From contig JASHOH010000033.1 of the NCBI GenBank assembly GCA_030041215.1, positions 1 to 64,000 on the forward strand: a stretch of 64,000 nt of DNA, given 5' to 3'. The translations under genes were made by a program, and so were the position numbers. Below, in pieces: positions 51,865 through 59,110 of the stretch (position 1 is its first letter; the number at the start of each line of letters is the position of its first letter). Below the pieces are notes generated by a model that was given only the letters and a program-made list of their open reading frames with translations, ran no database searches and had not been told where the DNA came from. Source of the stretch: Candidatus Sulfotelmatobacter sp. GTDB lineage: Bacteria; Acidobacteriota; Terriglobia; Terriglobales; Acidobacteriaceae.

Positions 51865-53214
51865 ATGGCTTCAGCAACAGCAGCGGTGAACGAGCCCAAA
51901 ATCGTCAACCGCTGGATTCAGATGTTGGCCTGCATCATCGCGATGATGGCCATCGCAAACCTGCAGTATGCCTGGACCTTATTTACCAAACCACTAACAG
52001 CGGGCTTGCACGCTACTCTGGCGGCGGTACAAATCGCCTTCGCTGCTTTCATCTTCTGCGAAACCTGGCTGGTTCCGTTCGAGGGCTATCTGATTGATCT
52101 TCTCGGCCCCCGGCTGGTCATCGGCATCGGCGGCCTGCTCGTCGGCGCCGGCTGGATCGGGTCCGGTTACGCTACCACCGCCACCGGCCTCTACATTTGG
52201 TACGCTATCGGCGGCATCGGCGCTGGCGCGGTTTACGGAGGTTGCACCGGCAACGTGCTCAAGTGGTTTCCCGATCACCGCGGCCTCTGTGCCGGCGTAG
52301 TTTCTGGCGCCTATGGCATAGGCACCGCAGTTACCGTAGCCCCGATCGAAGACATGATCAAAGCTTCCGGCTACCAGCATGCCTTTATCTTTTGGGGCAT
52401 CGTCCAAGGCATCATCGTAACCTTGGCTGCCATGTTCATCGTCGCACCACCAAAAGGTTGGATGCCCAAGAACTTCAAGCCCGCCGCCAAGGTGCGTCAA
52501 AGTATGGTCGACATGACCTGGTGGGAGATGCTGCACCAACCCTCCTTCTATGTCATCTACGTCATGATGACGCTGGTCGCGTTCGGCGGACTCGTCGTTA
52601 CTGCTCAACTGAAGGAAATCGCCGGCTTCTACAACGTGGACAGAGTGATCGTCGCTTGGGGCCTTTCCGCTTCCATCCTGGCAATTCAGTTGAATCGAAT
52701 CGTCAACGGAGTGACTCGCCCGCTGTGGGGCTGGATTTCCGATCACATTGGCCGCGAGAACGCCATGTTCTCCGCCTTCCTCATCGAAGGCTTCGCCATC
52801 TGGGCCTGGTTGCAAACCATTAGTAGACCGGTCATGTTTGTCCTTTTATCGAGCCTGGTGTTCTTCGCCTGGGGCGAGATCTTCTCCCTGTTCCCGTCAA
52901 TCACCGCCGATTTATTCGGCAGGCGATGGGCCACGACCAACTACGGTATCGTTTACACGTCTAAGGGAACGGCCTCGATCTTCTCCGCTCCCGTTGCCGC
53001 CTACGTTATGTTGAAGACCGGATCATGGGTGCCGGTTTTCTACGTCATGATCGCTTGCGATGTGATCGCGGCCCTTATGGCCTTGTTCTGGTTGAAACCC
53101 CTGGCCAGGCGCTGTGCCGATGAATCGAACAGCGGACTCGTCGGAGTAGGTGCGCAGGGTCCTCCCGGAATAGCTGCGAAGGAACCTCCGGTCAAGGTTC
53201 GCGGAGCAGCCTGA
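51865..53214 (+). CDS. oxlT: OxlT-like oxalate:formate antiporter family MFS transporter
   Basis: A twelve-helix MFS protein of 449 residues from ATG 51865 (GAAGG eight bases upstream). It shows the OFA-family opening NLQYAWTLFTKPL, FPDHRGLCAGVVSGAYGIG after helix 4, and two residues at positions expected for substrate-binding basic residues of OxlT: Arg285 in NGVTRPLWG and Lys367 in YTSKGTAS, 82 residues apart versus 83 in Oxalobacter OxlT (Arg272 and Lys355, as I recall). It directly follows the oxidoreductase beta gene, which supports oxalate uptake. Exchange partner (formate or other) is unknown. Confidence 0.85.
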   Translation: MASATAAVNEPKIVNRWIQMLACIIAMMAIANLQYAWTLFTKPLTAGLHATLAAVQIAFAAFIFCETWLVPFEGYLIDLLGPRLVIGIGGLLVGAGWIGSGYATTATGLYIWYAIGGIGAGAVYGGCTGNVLKWFPDHRGLCAGVVSGAYGIGTAVTVAPIEDMIKASGYQHAFIFWGIVQGIIVTLAAMFIVAPPKGWMPKNFKPAAKVRQSMVDMTWWEMLHQPSFYVIYVMMTLVAFGGLVVTAQLKEIAGFYNVDRVIVAWGLSASILAIQLNRIVNGVTRPLWGWISDHIGRENAMFSAFLIEGFAIWAWLQTISRPVMFVLLSSLVFFAWGEIFSLFPSITADLFGRRWATTNYGIVYTSKGTASIFSAPVAAYVMLKTGSWVPVFYVMIACDVIAALMALFWLKPLARRCADESNSGLVGVGAQGPPGIAAKEPPVKVRGAA

Positions 53215-53629
53215 GGCAAATCGAGCCGCTCTCCCGCCCTTCCACCCCTTTTGCGAACCGGGTGCCCCATCCGCAGCCTGCCCTGAGTGTCCATGGGCCC
53301 ACGGGCCCACCGAAGGAAATGAAACTGGGGTGGCCCACTTCTCGCCGCTTTTGCGAGAAGTGGGAGTTTAGACACAGCGAAGTCGAAAGGCAGTTTTCGA
53401 AGAGTGGGCGGCGGCCCGCGAGCTTGAGCGGTAGTGTTCTAAAAGTGCGCTGCTGAGTTCGGATTTCGTAACGGGGAACCATAGCGGTAAAGAGGATAAC
53501 TGCAGGCAAATGTAAAAATTCGCAACAGGGGCGTAGGAAGGCAGCGCCAAAATGCAGCGGCAATTATTGGGGTCTGACCGTACCTCTTTAGAGAAATGGC
53601 TTGAAACTCTAGCAGTGGTTCTGATCATC
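53215..53629. repeat. Repeat-filled gap with a CCCACTTCTCGC hairpin
   Basis: Over 400 bases without a gene. 53327-53366 is a hairpin (CCCACTTCTCGC / GCGAGAAGTGGG) closely matching 4195-4233; CACGGGCCCACCG and GAAGAGTGGGCGG pieces flank it. Open frames here have no ribosome sites. Confidence 0.6.
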
Positions 53630-53956
53630 CTAGGTCTTGCAGTCGCACTCACAAGATGATCTGCCACTTTCCGCCTTCTGCCAGTGAGAATACGTCCTGC
53701 CGCAGCCCAGTTTCAGCACCTGCATAACCAGCGAGGGGCTGCCCACCTCCGGTTCGGTGAGCAGAAGGTGAACGTGTTCGGGCATGACCACGTAACCGAC
53801 GACCACGAAACGGTACTTCAACCGCGTCTGGTCGGAAGTGGAGAGGAAGCGGTCGCGGGCCCGAGCGGAATCGAACAAAGGAATCCGTCGATAGCAGGAA
53901 CTGGTGATAAAGTGCAGATGATGAGCGCCGTAGGTGCGATGCAGGCCCGCAGGTAT
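53630..53956 (-). pseudogene. Decayed REP-associated tyrosine transposase (RAYT, IS200-like)
   Basis: About 108 residues with a RAYT core: YGAHHLHFITSSCYRRIPLF, YRFVVVGYVVMPEHVHLLL (the HxH of the HUH nuclease), and VMQVLKLG. The family start codon seems lost (an ATA precedes PAGLHRTYGAHH), and the C-terminal half with the rest of the catalytic helix is missing or frameshifted. The open frame running upstream to 54118 is repeat-derived sequence. It is a remnant beside several REP-like hairpins, which such enzymes can mobilise in other bacteria. Confidence 0.75.
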
Positions 53957-54134
53957 GACAAACCCATGGTATCGCCAGCATCGGGCCCGCCCTCGCCAAA
54001 AACGCGAGAGCCTGCCCTGAGCGCAGTCGAAGGGACGGAGCACCCACGGTGCTATAACGGGAAAGAGAAACCACAAGGGGGCGGGCCACCCGTCCGTTCC
54101 TGTGCGAAAACTGCCCAACCACGCAGGGGCAATG

Positions 54135-55799
54135 TTAATCCGTGACTACAAAAGAGCGAGAGGACGTGGCCGTCCCGCCGGGAGTGGCCACTACGATCTT
54201 CCCGGTTAACGCTCCAGTGGGTACGGTGAGGGTCACTTGGGTATTGGAGTTCACGATGAAGGCTACCGCCAGGCCGTCGAGGGTGACAGCGCTGATCTGG
54301 CTGAGGCTGTCGCCGCTGACGGTAACTTCCGTGCCTGTCGGACCTCGCTCCGGATGGAAGGAAGTAATCTGCGGAGTCACGCGAAAGGCCACGTTGCTGG
54401 CTAGGGTCTGGCCGGGAGTTACGACAGAAATGGTCTCAGTGGTGGCACCCTGCGGCACGGTGGCAACGATGTGAGAACTGGACACAACCGTGAACTCCGC
54501 GCTCACATTCCCGCCGAAGGTCACCGAGGTGGCGCCGGTCAGGTTCGATCCGAGAATTTCGATCTTTTCGTTCACCTTACCGAAAGCGGGAACGGTCTCG
54601 ACGAAAGGCGTGACCTGAGTATTTAAAGAATAAATGCAGCCCGTACTCCAGAAGCTGCCCAAAGTCTCGCCGTAGAAGACGCCGTCGGTTCCCTCGACTA
54701 CGCCTGCATAGGTTTGTCCATCCTCGCAAGTCGACTGAGTGCAAAAGTTGTGAAGAACAGTTAGAGCGCCCTGCGGTGTTACTTCAAAGAGCGTGCCTGC
54801 CCCGTAGAGCCCGCCCCATGCAGTGGTGCCATAGAAATTGCCGTCGCTGGCCTGAATCAATCCCCCGTTGGGGTTACTGCCGTCGGCACAGTCGGCCAGC
54901 GAGCAAAACTGGTAGAGGACGGTCAACGCGCCGGATGGAGTCAGCTGGAATAACGTGCCAGCGCTGTTAAGCCCTCCCACGAAGGTAGTGCCGTAGAAGT
55001 TGCCGTCGCTGCCCTGGATCACGCCAGAATACTGGTTGGAGCCGTCGGCGCAGTTGGGTTGAGAACAGAAGGAATAGACAGTGGTGAGCTGGCCGGCGGG
55101 CGTGATCTTGAAGACGGTGCCTGCGCCATAGAGCCCTCCTGCCGAAGTGGTGCCGTAAAAGTTGCCGTCGGTTGCAAAGACCAATCCCGGCTCGGCCCAG
55201 GGGACGTCGCCGTCGGCGCAGTTGGGCAGTGCGCAGAAACTATAGAGGGTGGTCAACTTGCCGGCGGGGGTCATTTTGAAAACAGTGCCACCATTAACAC
55301 AGCACTGAGCGCTGCCGTAGGCGCCGCCGTAAGAGGTGGTGCCATAGAAGTTGCCGGCCGCATCCTGGGCCAGCGGTTGGGCGGGGTTGTAGCCGTCGGC
55401 GCAGTTCGGAAGCGAACAAAAGTTATAGAGCGTGGTCAGTTCGCCGGTGGTGCTGATTCTGTAGACGGTTCCGGCAGCGCCGTTCAGCCCGGTGCCGCCA
55501 AAAAACGCGGTTCCGTATAGTCCGCGTCTGGTCTGAATCAGCCCGGCGTAAGGTTCGGCGTCGCCAAGGCTGTAAAACCTCACTTTACCCGCCGGTGACA
55601 TTCGGAAAACACTGCCAAGGGAGAAAGTGGTTCCATAGAAATTGCCATCGAAACTCTGAACCGGGGAGCTGTACCAAGGCTGGCCGTAGGGGCCGCTATT
55701 GAAAGAGTAGAGAATATTGAAGGTTTGTGCGCGAGAAGCGAGGGGCGCTGCCGCGCATACCAGAATCAACACTCGGATCACTTTTGTGAGGTTCCTCAT
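54135..55799 (-). CDS. Exported choice-of-anchor-type repeat protein with IPT/TIG domains
   Basis: A 554-residue secreted protein, start ATG 55799 with GGGAGGG upstream and signal peptide VIRVLILVCAAAPLASRAQ. It consists of about seven repeats of roughly 50 residues containing DGNFYGTT, GAGTVFKITPAG, LTTLYSFC and ADG motifs; at least five units carry a CxxxxC pair (C-SLPN-C), probably disulphides. Two C-terminal IPT/TIG-like domains follow (ILGSNLTGATSVTFGG and VSGDSLSQISAVTLDG). The repeats suggest a beta-propeller; such proteins are frequent in Acidobacteriota. The role (surface recognition or polysaccharide binding) is unknown. Confidence 0.85.
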   Translation of the reverse strand: MRNLTKVIRVLILVCAAAPLASRAQTFNILYSFNSGPYGQPWYSSPVQSFDGNFYGTTFSLGSVFRMSPAGKVRFYSLGDAEPYAGLIQTRRGLYGTAFFGGTGLNGAAGTVYRISTTGELTTLYNFCSLPNCADGYNPAQPLAQDAAGNFYGTTSYGGAYGSAQCCVNGGTVFKMTPAGKLTTLYSFCALPNCADGDVPWAEPGLVFATDGNFYGTTSAGGLYGAGTVFKITPAGQLTTVYSFCSQPNCADGSNQYSGVIQGSDGNFYGTTFVGGLNSAGTLFQLTPSGALTVLYQFCSLADCADGSNPNGGLIQASDGNFYGTTAWGGLYGAGTLFEVTPQGALTVLHNFCTQSTCEDGQTYAGVVEGTDGVFYGETLGSFWSTGCIYSLNTQVTPFVETVPAFGKVNEKIEILGSNLTGATSVTFGGNVSAEFTVVSSSHIVATVPQGATTETISVVTPGQTLASNVAFRVTPQITSFHPERGPTGTEVTVSGDSLSQISAVTLDGLAVAFIVNSNTQVTLTVPTGALTGKIVVATPGGTATSSRSFVVTD

Positions 55800-55980
55800 C
55801 TTGCCCTCCCAGCAGCGGGCCGCTGCCAATGGTCTTCCGTGAGCTAGTGAGTTCGTGGTAAGCAAAATCGAGAGGAAACAACTTCCTGTTAATTCTAAGC
55901 GCATCACTGGCCGGGAGTCTGTGACTCACATCACGCGGGCGGGTGGCCCATCCTTATTTTGTTGAGTTCGCCACGGCTGA

Positions 55981-56019
55981 GGGTGCCCCACCCTTCGTGG
56001 TTTTCGAAGGGTGGGCGGC
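55981..56019 (+). repeat. CCCACCCTTCG hairpin repeat
   Basis: CCCCACCCTTCG and CGAAGGGTGGG form a hairpin with a GTGGTTTT loop; variant of the repeat at 4195-4233 and 53327-53366. It lies about 50 bases from the left end of the insertion sequence. Confidence 0.6.
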
Positions 56020-56066
56020 AGAGTGCGTGAGCCTTAACCCAAGAGCTTTTTCCACAGCTCTCCAAA

Positions 56067-56074
56067 CACTATTT
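56067..56074 (+). repeat. Target-site duplication, left copy
   Basis: CACTATTT immediately outside the left inverted repeat; the identical octamer lies at 58838-58845. Eight bases is the size expected for the IS1595 family. Confidence 0.9.
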
Positions 56075-56099
56075 GGCAATAATATACTTGACTAACCCA
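56075..56099 (+). repeat. Left terminal inverted repeat of the IS1595 element
   Basis: Twenty-five bases ending TTGACTAACCCA; mismatches to the right end at two positions. Confidence 0.9.
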
Positions 56100-56122
56100 C
56101 GCATTTTTGCTATCGTTTTTAC

Positions 56123-57127
56123 ATGGAACCGAAAACACTGCAAGACGCCGTTAAATACTTCTCCGACGAGCAAAGCTGTATTGATGCGGTAGCTGAGGCA
56201 CGCTGGCCCAAAGGCGCTGTTTGTCCGCACTGCGAAGCGAAAGAGCCTTACTACCTTAAGACTCAAAAACGGTGGAAATGTCGGGCTTGCCGCAAGCAAT
56301 TTTCTGTGAAGGTTGGCACTATTTTCGAGGAATCATTATTGCCTTTGCAGAAGTGGATGCCTGCCTTGTGGATGTTGACCAACTGTCGCAATGGAGTGAG
56401 CAGCCATGAGATTGGACGAACTTTGGGGATCACCCAGAAGTCAGCGTGGTTCGTACTCCATCGACTGAGATTGGCGATGCAGAAGGGGAGTTTTGAAAAG
56501 TTCGGTGGGCCGGGGAGCGCGGTCGAAGCTGATGAGAGTTACGTTGGCGGACGTGCAACCAACATGCACAAAGCGAAACGAGCGATGTTCAAGACCGCAC
56601 GCGAGTCTGCTGTGATGATGGGTGACGCACAGGTGGTCAACAAAGCGGCGGTCTGGGGTGTACTAGATCGCAAGCAGCGGAAAGTGCGTGCTACCGTCGT
56701 GCCGAAGATCAATCGGGAATCTTTGCAAACTGCTGTGCTCAATCACGTCGAGTATGGTTCACAAATCTACACCGATCAGGCGACAGTTTACAAATCGCTA
56801 CCGAAGGAATACACGCACGAATTTGTGAATCATCTTGAGCGGTACGTCAATGGGCAGGTTCACACAAACGGGCTTGAGAACTTCTGGAGCCTGACAAAGC
56901 GGACATTGCACGGAACCTATGTTGCGGTTGAGCCATTCCACTTGCATCGCTACATGGATGAAGCAATGTTCCGTTACAACAATCGCAAGGACGAAAATGG
57001 GCGCAAGTTGAGCGACGGTGAACGATTCAGTCTGGCCCTGTCACAGATCGTTGGCAAACGTCTTACCTACGCGGAGTTGACTGGCAAGACAGATGATGCG
57101 AGGACTACGACGCCTGAGCCTTTCTAA
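56123..57127 (+). CDS. IS1595-family transposase (ISXO2-like DDE)
   Basis: A 334-residue transposase. The N-terminal zinc ribbon has two CxxC pairs (CPHC, CRAC) joined by a Lys/Trp-rich linker; a helix-turn-helix-like segment follows (GVSSHEIGRTLGITQKSAWFVLHRLR). The DDE-type catalytic domain shows EADESYVGG, the IYTDQATVY segment and the NGLENFWSLTKRTLHGTYV segment with the last acidic residue. Length is normal and no frameshift is visible, so it is probably active. It begins 24 bases after the left inverted repeat. Confidence 0.95.
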   Translation: MEPKTLQDAVKYFSDEQSCIDAVAEARWPKGAVCPHCEAKEPYYLKTQKRWKCRACRKQFSVKVGTIFEESLLPLQKWMPALWMLTNCRNGVSSHEIGRTLGITQKSAWFVLHRLRLAMQKGSFEKFGGPGSAVEADESYVGGRATNMHKAKRAMFKTARESAVMMGDAQVVNKAAVWGVLDRKQRKVRATVVPKINRESLQTAVLNHVEYGSQIYTDQATVYKSLPKEYTHEFVNHLERYVNGQVHTNGLENFWSLTKRTLHGTYVAVEPFHLHRYMDEAMFRYNNRKDENGRKLSDGERFSLALSQIVGKRLTYAELTGKTDDARTTTPEPF

Positions 57128-57327
57128 TCCCCATCGCTTGAAACGTGGCCCGAAACCGAAGAATGACGTTTAGGGCCACGTTTCGGCTTGCCTTTGCGCG
57201 AATCCTGGTAGTCCTTTTCACGCCTTTGCAGTTCGGTTTTCGAGACAGTGAGAACCTGCCGCAAGGCGTTCTGGAAGCGCCTGATTTTTTGCGTCGGCGT
57301 CGTGTCGGGGTCCGGTATAGACTTCAT
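57124..57327 (-). CDS. Small basic hypothetical protein, IS passenger
   Basis: A 67-residue protein starting ATG 57327 (MKSIPDPDTTPTQKIRRFQN) with the pattern ALRQVLTVSKTELQRREKDY and a Lys/Arg/Gly-rich tail (GKPKRGPKR). Small proteins of this VSKxELxRRE type recur in other bacteria, often unannotated. It overlaps the transposase stop by four bases on the opposite strand and is divergent from the next small gene. Ribosome site is weak. Confidence 0.55.
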   Translation of the reverse strand: MKSIPDPDTTPTQKIRRFQNALRQVLTVSKTELQRREKDYQDSRKGKPKRGPKRHSSVSGHVSSDGD

Positions 57328-57356
57328 GCGCTCATCATAACGCAGGGAGGTTTCGC

Positions 57357-57566
57357 ATGACAGAGAACTTGACGGACGTTCTTGCGCTTGTGCGACAGGT
57401 AATGGAGATATGTGCTCAAACAGGGACGAGAGCGGAGGCATTGGAATCCCTGCTGCTGCGTAAAGGCGTCGTAACGGAGGCAGAACTCCAACAAGAAATC
57501 GCCGCATTATCGCAGAGTAGGAAGAAACTGGCGGATTCTCTCGGCTCCACTCAGCATGAGGCTTAG
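57357..57566 (+). CDS. Small hypothetical protein, IS passenger
   Basis: A 69-residue acidic, helical protein (LTDVLALVRQVMEICAQTG, ALESLLLRKGVVTEAELQQEI) with GGGAGG seven bases before ATG 57357. The ALESLLxxKGVVTxAELQ pattern resembles the short helix-loop modules of small regulatory or toxin-linked proteins, but no family is assigned. Inside the IS1595 element. Confidence 0.65.
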   Translation: MTENLTDVLALVRQVMEICAQTGTRAEALESLLLRKGVVTEAELQQEIAALSQSRKKLADSLGSTQHEA

Positions 57567-57651
57567 AGTGCACGAGAAAATAATTGTTTATTTGCGCGAA
57601 AAACGCAAACCACAATATCTTGTGGTCAGTTGAAAATGAAAGGAAACGAGA

Positions 57652-57891
57652 ATGCAGAAAATTACGATCTACCTTGCCATCGCAGGGCTTGTCACAGGAA
57701 TTGCAATTCAGAACGGTCGCGCACAATCACCCAAGACGCATGTTTATATCGTTCCGGTGTTCATGCCAGATGCAAAGACTCCATCTCCGCAAGATTTAGC
57801 GGGGTCTAGAGTCGTGGGAATTTCCTGTATCTCTCATCCACTTCCGAAAGCTCCAGACGCGGCGGTATGTTACGTGGCAACTAGTCCGTAA
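57652..57891 (+). CDS. Small secreted hypothetical protein, IS passenger
   Basis: A 79-residue protein with a signal peptide (ITIYLAIAGLVTGIAIQNGRAQ) and a polar 50-residue body containing two Cys (GISC, AVCYV), which could form one disulphide. AGGA lies near ATG 57652. Inside the insertion sequence. Family not recognised. Confidence 0.6.
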   Translation: MQKITIYLAIAGLVTGIAIQNGRAQSPKTHVYIVPVFMPDAKTPSPQDLAGSRVVGISCISHPLPKAPDAAVCYVATSP

Positions 57892-57941
57892 GGTTATCGG
57901 GGGAATCGAAGGGCTTCCTCGCTCGTTTTCGAGTAAGCATT

Positions 57942-58679
57942 TCATTTAACGGGATGCGAAAGCGGAAACCTCAAAAAGTGCCCTATGTCTCCCATTAGTT
58001 CTGGATGTTGTGCAATCGTGCGCTTGATAACCTTTCGCAGCGTTTCACGCTCTGGCACAAGCCCAAATGCGGGTTGCTTGTTTTGCAGAATTGGCTCTGA
58101 CCATCTGTACTTCTTGCTAGTTTGATCGCGGAATCCTTGAAGCAGGGCAAAAGACAAATAATCCGCTGGCTGAGTCAGTACGGAACTATCCTTCGGAATG
58201 TATTCGATTCCGGCCAGTTTCGGCTCGCCAGACGGAGTTTTGTGATTACTGGAATTAAAGATTATGCGAGTGCCTTTCTCGTATTCATCCTGCTGCTCGA
58301 AAACCAGTTTCACTCTCTCATCTTTCGGGATTCTCTTCACGATGGTGTCAATTATTGAAATGACGGACAGGTAATAACCTTTAACAAGTTTTTCCGCCAT
58401 TGTCCCATTCACGAGATCGCTGTAGTAGTTAACTGGTGTAACCGACATAATTGCCCGCAATCCGCAATCGTGCGGAATCGCCCCAAGGGTTTCGAGCATC
58501 CGCCGGATACCGAACTTGTTAAACCGCAATTTCTTCATGTGCAGGTAGCGGCGCTGTGGTCCTAAACCTTTTCGCCACAGTTCCGCACACTGCGTCCATT
58601 GCTCATCGTTTCCAAGGAATCCAGCCACGATCACCAAATCGGACTCGTGGCCGCTTTCGTCCAAATAGGCGGTTAGCAT
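57942..58679 (-). CDS. DUF3800 domain protein, IS passenger
   Basis: A 245-residue protein starting at ATG 58679 (MLTAYLDESGHESD), where GAGG precedes the start; the frame open to 58751 adds 24 residues. It has the DUF3800 hallmark YLDESG at the N-terminus, an internal IIDTIVKRIPKDERVKLVFEQQDEY segment and a late AGIEYIPKDSSVLTQPADYLSFALLQGF, the typical second acidic region. DUF3800 proteins are thought to be RNase H-like nucleases and are often found in mobile or defence islands. It is the last gene before the right inverted repeat, facing inward. Confidence 0.85.
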   Translation of the reverse strand: MLTAYLDESGHESDLVIVAGFLGNDEQWTQCAELWRKGLGPQRRYLHMKKLRFNKFGIRRMLETLGAIPHDCGLRAIMSVTPVNYYSDLVNGTMAEKLVKGYYLSVISIIDTIVKRIPKDERVKLVFEQQDEYEKGTRIIFNSSNHKTPSGEPKLAGIEYIPKDSSVLTQPADYLSFALLQGFRDQTSKKYRWSEPILQNKQPAFGLVPERETLRKVIKRTIAQHPELMGDIGHFLRFPLSHPVK

Positions 58680-58812
58680 GAGCAACCACCTCGGGGGGCG
58701 ATCATGAGGACTTGCCAGAAAATCTCTGACATCTGTGTGCCATTCTTGCACGCATTAAAATTCCTGCTTTCTGGTTAATGTGCAATGATTTAGGGATTTT
58801 ACCCAACAGCAA

Positions 58813-58837
58813 TGGGTTAGTCAACTATATCATTGCC
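58813..58837 (-). repeat. Right terminal inverted repeat of the IS1595 element
   Basis: Reverse complement reads GGCAATGATATAGTTGACTA followed by ACCCA; 23 of 25 positions match the left end. Confidence 0.9.
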
Positions 58838-58845
58838 CACTATTT
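58838..58845 (+). repeat. Target-site duplication, right copy
   Basis: CACTATTT, identical to 56067-56074. The 265 bases from here to the next gene are AT-rich with no gene seen. Confidence 0.9.
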
Positions 58846-59110
58846 TCTTGACATAGCTAATTGAAAATATATGATTATAAATTGATGTTTTTAGAAACTT
58901 AAGCGATCTTTGCCTCAACCCGGTTCCACAACTGGGCTGATCTGCTTTGTTTGCTGATATTTACGTATAAGTCGTTACGGCTCTAATATTTGCAGACAAT
59001 TTCTCCCTAACTCGATGAAACTAAACGAGAGCATAGGGGGAGGAGGGAGGGGAAGTAACTAGATAGTAAAAATAGCTCCTGGTTAAAGCTCACTTAACTC
59101 GCAAGGGACT

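Larger units (their letters stand above)
56075..58837 (+). mobile_element. IS1595-family insertion sequence with passenger genes (2763 bp)
   Basis: The element is bounded by 25-bp inverted repeats at 56075-56099 (starting GGCAATAATATACTTGACTA) and 58813-58837 (reverse complement starting GGCAATGATATAGTTGACTA), 23 of 25 positions identical, and by exact copies of CACTATTT on both sides. Inside are the transposase (56123-57127), a small minus-strand gene, two small plus-strand genes and a DUF3800 gene. The passenger content makes it longer than a typical IS1595 member. Confidence 0.93.

Noticed and set aside
53649-54122. Alternate-frame open reading over the RAYT region
   Set aside because: The HUH motif is only in the 53630 frame; the other frame may preserve a fragment of the C-terminus but cannot be confirmed.
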